Positions 62,738-64,000 of a stretch of DNA of 64,000 nt are shown piece by piece (the first letter of the stretch is position 1; every line of letters begins with the position of its first letter). The position numbers and the translations under genes were made by a program. Under the pieces are notes generated by a model that was not told the DNA's origin, did not search any database, and saw nothing but the letters and a program-made list of their open reading frames with translations. Origin of the DNA: Vibrio sp. RE88 (GTDB lineage: Bacteria > Pseudomonadota > Gammaproteobacteria > Enterobacterales > Vibrionaceae); the NCBI RefSeq assembly GCF_013113835.1, contig NZ_VTYQ01000003.1, positions 682,001 to 746,000 of the forward strand. Reading direction: 5' to 3'.

Positions 62738-64000
62738 ATTCTGCTCTCACTATTCTCGGCGAAAGTTTGGTGATAAGAGGCAAAAATGCAGCAAATGTCG
62801 CTAATAATCCACCACCCCAGATCCACCAAATGTATGCTTTGTACTGAATTTTAACTGCATAGCTGTGCCCATCGACCTTGGCAGCAAGTGTCACATAATA
62901 ATCTCCAAGCCAAGTCGTGTGAATCGCAGGCTCACTCATATTCATGACTCGGACGGGGTAATGGCGACGCTCAGGTTTGAGCTCAAACGCTCGACCTTCA
63001 GCATCAGTAAAACGCAGCTGTGCTTGCTCTGCCGAGAAGTTTTTACCTACACGCCACTCCGTTTTCAGATATTCAACTTGCCAATCGCGAAACTCTGCTG
63101 ACATTCCAGGCCCAAGTTTGCGGGTTAGCGGAGATGAGTGCTCCGCATTCATAACACACCCTATCGCGCCAATAGCCAACCCGATATGAGCCAAGAGCAT
63201 AAAATTGAGCTTACCCAAACGGATAGCCCACCACAGATGGCTAAACACTACCCAGCACGCCAGCCCCCAAATCAACATTGCTGCGGATGACCACGTTTCC
63301 ATTTGCCCAAAATACAACATTGCACCGGCTAAGAAAGAGAAGACAAAAAACACGACCATCCGTTGCCATGAGTTCACCAACCCTGATTGCCATTTCAGGA
63401 AGGGAGCCCAGCCCATTGCCATTAGCGCCAGAGCCGATAAAGGTAGAAGCAATGTATTAAAATAGGGTGCGCCAACCGATATTGTTCCCAGTTGCAGCAA
63501 CTCATAAACCATGGGGTAAAAAGTACCAAGGAAAACAGTAAACGTGGCGATCACCAGCAGGCCTATCGAGAGAAGCACCAGATAAGATCGGCTGATAATA
63601 GCCGTCAACTTTTGGCTGCGTATGGTCTCACCTCGGTCAATTAAAAGGGCAAAAGAGGCGAACAAGGTAACAGCCAAAATACCAAGAAGCGCAATGCCTT
63701 TTCCCGGGTCGACCGCAAAGGCATGCACCGAGGTCAGTACTCCCGAGCGGACGATAAAGGTACCGAGAATACTAAGGCTGAATGTCACCAAAGCTAAGAT
63801 CAACGTCCAGACCATCAACTGCTGATGGCGCCTAGAGGCCACCATACTATGCAGCAAAGCTGTCCCCGTCAGCCAAGGCAACAATGATGCATTCTCAACT
63901 GGATCCCAGAACCACCATCCTCCCCAGCCTAACTCGTTGTAGGCCCACCATGAACCGACCAGTATCCCAAGCGTCAGAAATGCCCACGCAGATATCGCCC
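62715..64000 (-). CDS. NrfE/CcmF-type heme lyase, C-terminal part (cut by window edge)
   Basis: The last 428 codons of a multi-spanning inner-membrane heme lyase subunit are present; the start lies right of the window. The tryptophan-rich WWD signature of heme-handling proteins is visible at the edge ([15 protein letters not shown]), followed by several membrane helices and a periplasmic domain. With the DsbE- and NrfF-like genes it forms an overlapping gene set attaching heme to c-type cytochromes. Whether it is NrfE or CcmF needs the genes to the right. Confidence 0.9.
   Translation of the reverse strand, partial: AISAWAFLTLGILVGSWWAYNELGWGGWWFWDPVENASLLPWLTGTALLHSMVASRRHQQLMVWTLILALVTFSLSILGTFIVRSGVLTSVHAFAVDPGKGIALLGILAVTLFASFALLIDRGETIRSQKLTAIISRSYLVLLSIGLLVIATFTVFLGTFYPMVYELLQLGTISVGAPYFNTLLLPLSALALMAMGWAPFLKWQSGLVNSWQRMVVFFVFSFLAGAMLYFGQMETWSSAAMLIWGLACWVVFSHLWWAIRLGKLNFMLLAHIGLAIGAIGCVMNAEHSSPLTRKLGPGMSAEFRDWQVEYLKTEWRVGKNFSAEQAQLRFTDAEGRAFELKPERRHYPVRVMNMSEPAIHTTWLGDYYVTLAAKVDGHSYAVKIQYKAYIWWIWGGGLLATFAAFLPLITKLSPRIVRAEYDVVQKV

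Overview
The window is a chromosomal segment of a marine Vibrio, probably not V. cholerae. Evidence: a FlrABC-type polar flagellar cluster with three tandem flagellins, a very large HubP/FimV-type polar protein, a znuA/znuCB locus beside feoAB, and the Vibrio order pdxB-asd-hubP-truA-accD-folC-dedD-cvpA-purF. Almost everything is ordinary core genome. No phage, insertion sequence, CRISPR array, rRNA or tRNA was seen.

Layout. 1-7.3 kb is a metal-uptake block: feoB (cut by the window edge) and feoA, a candidate small RNA, a 1109-residue one-piece membrane sensor/AraC-type regulator, and the divergent zinc importer znuA / znuCB around a Zur-type operator. 7.3-21 kb is a long minus-strand run: purF-cvpA (PurR operator), dedD, folC, accD, truA, the repeat-rich hubP, an aspartate-semialdehyde dehydrogenase and pdxB. 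21-35 kb has fabB with a FarS-like RNA in its 3' UTR, mnmC, an FMN reductase-like gene, yfcL, a two-gene secreted LruC-domain protein/lipoprotein operon, epmC, a TRIC-family channel, a DUF885 lipoprotein, aroC, prmB and smrB.

35-60 kb is the polar flagellar cluster, all on the minus strand. In transcription order it runs flagellin F, B, A, flaG, fliD, flaI, fliS, flrA, flrB, flrC, fliE-F-G-H-I-J, fliK-L-M-N-O-P-Q-R, flhB. Promoter motifs fit the four-tier Vibrio hierarchy: sigma-54 type -24/-12 elements precede flrB, fliE and fliK, and sigma-28 (FliA) type elements precede each flagellin. FlrA would switch on flrBC, FlrC the basal body and export operons, and FliA the flagellins.

60-64 kb holds a DyP-type peroxidase, a DUF2919 membrane protein and the end of a cytochrome c maturation/Nrf-type heme lyase set (NrfE/CcmF-like, DsbE-like, NrfF/CcmH-like), cut by the window edge.

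The least explained items are the candidate sRNA with a C-rich terminator loop (about 783-987), the receiver-less hybrid regulator beside it, the LruC-domain/lipoprotein operon, two tiny overlapping ORFs near 29.9 kb, and several repeat tracts (a 7-bp VNTR after znuB, and the 108-, 9- and 6-bp arrays in hubP). I did not find a clearly new multi-gene system.
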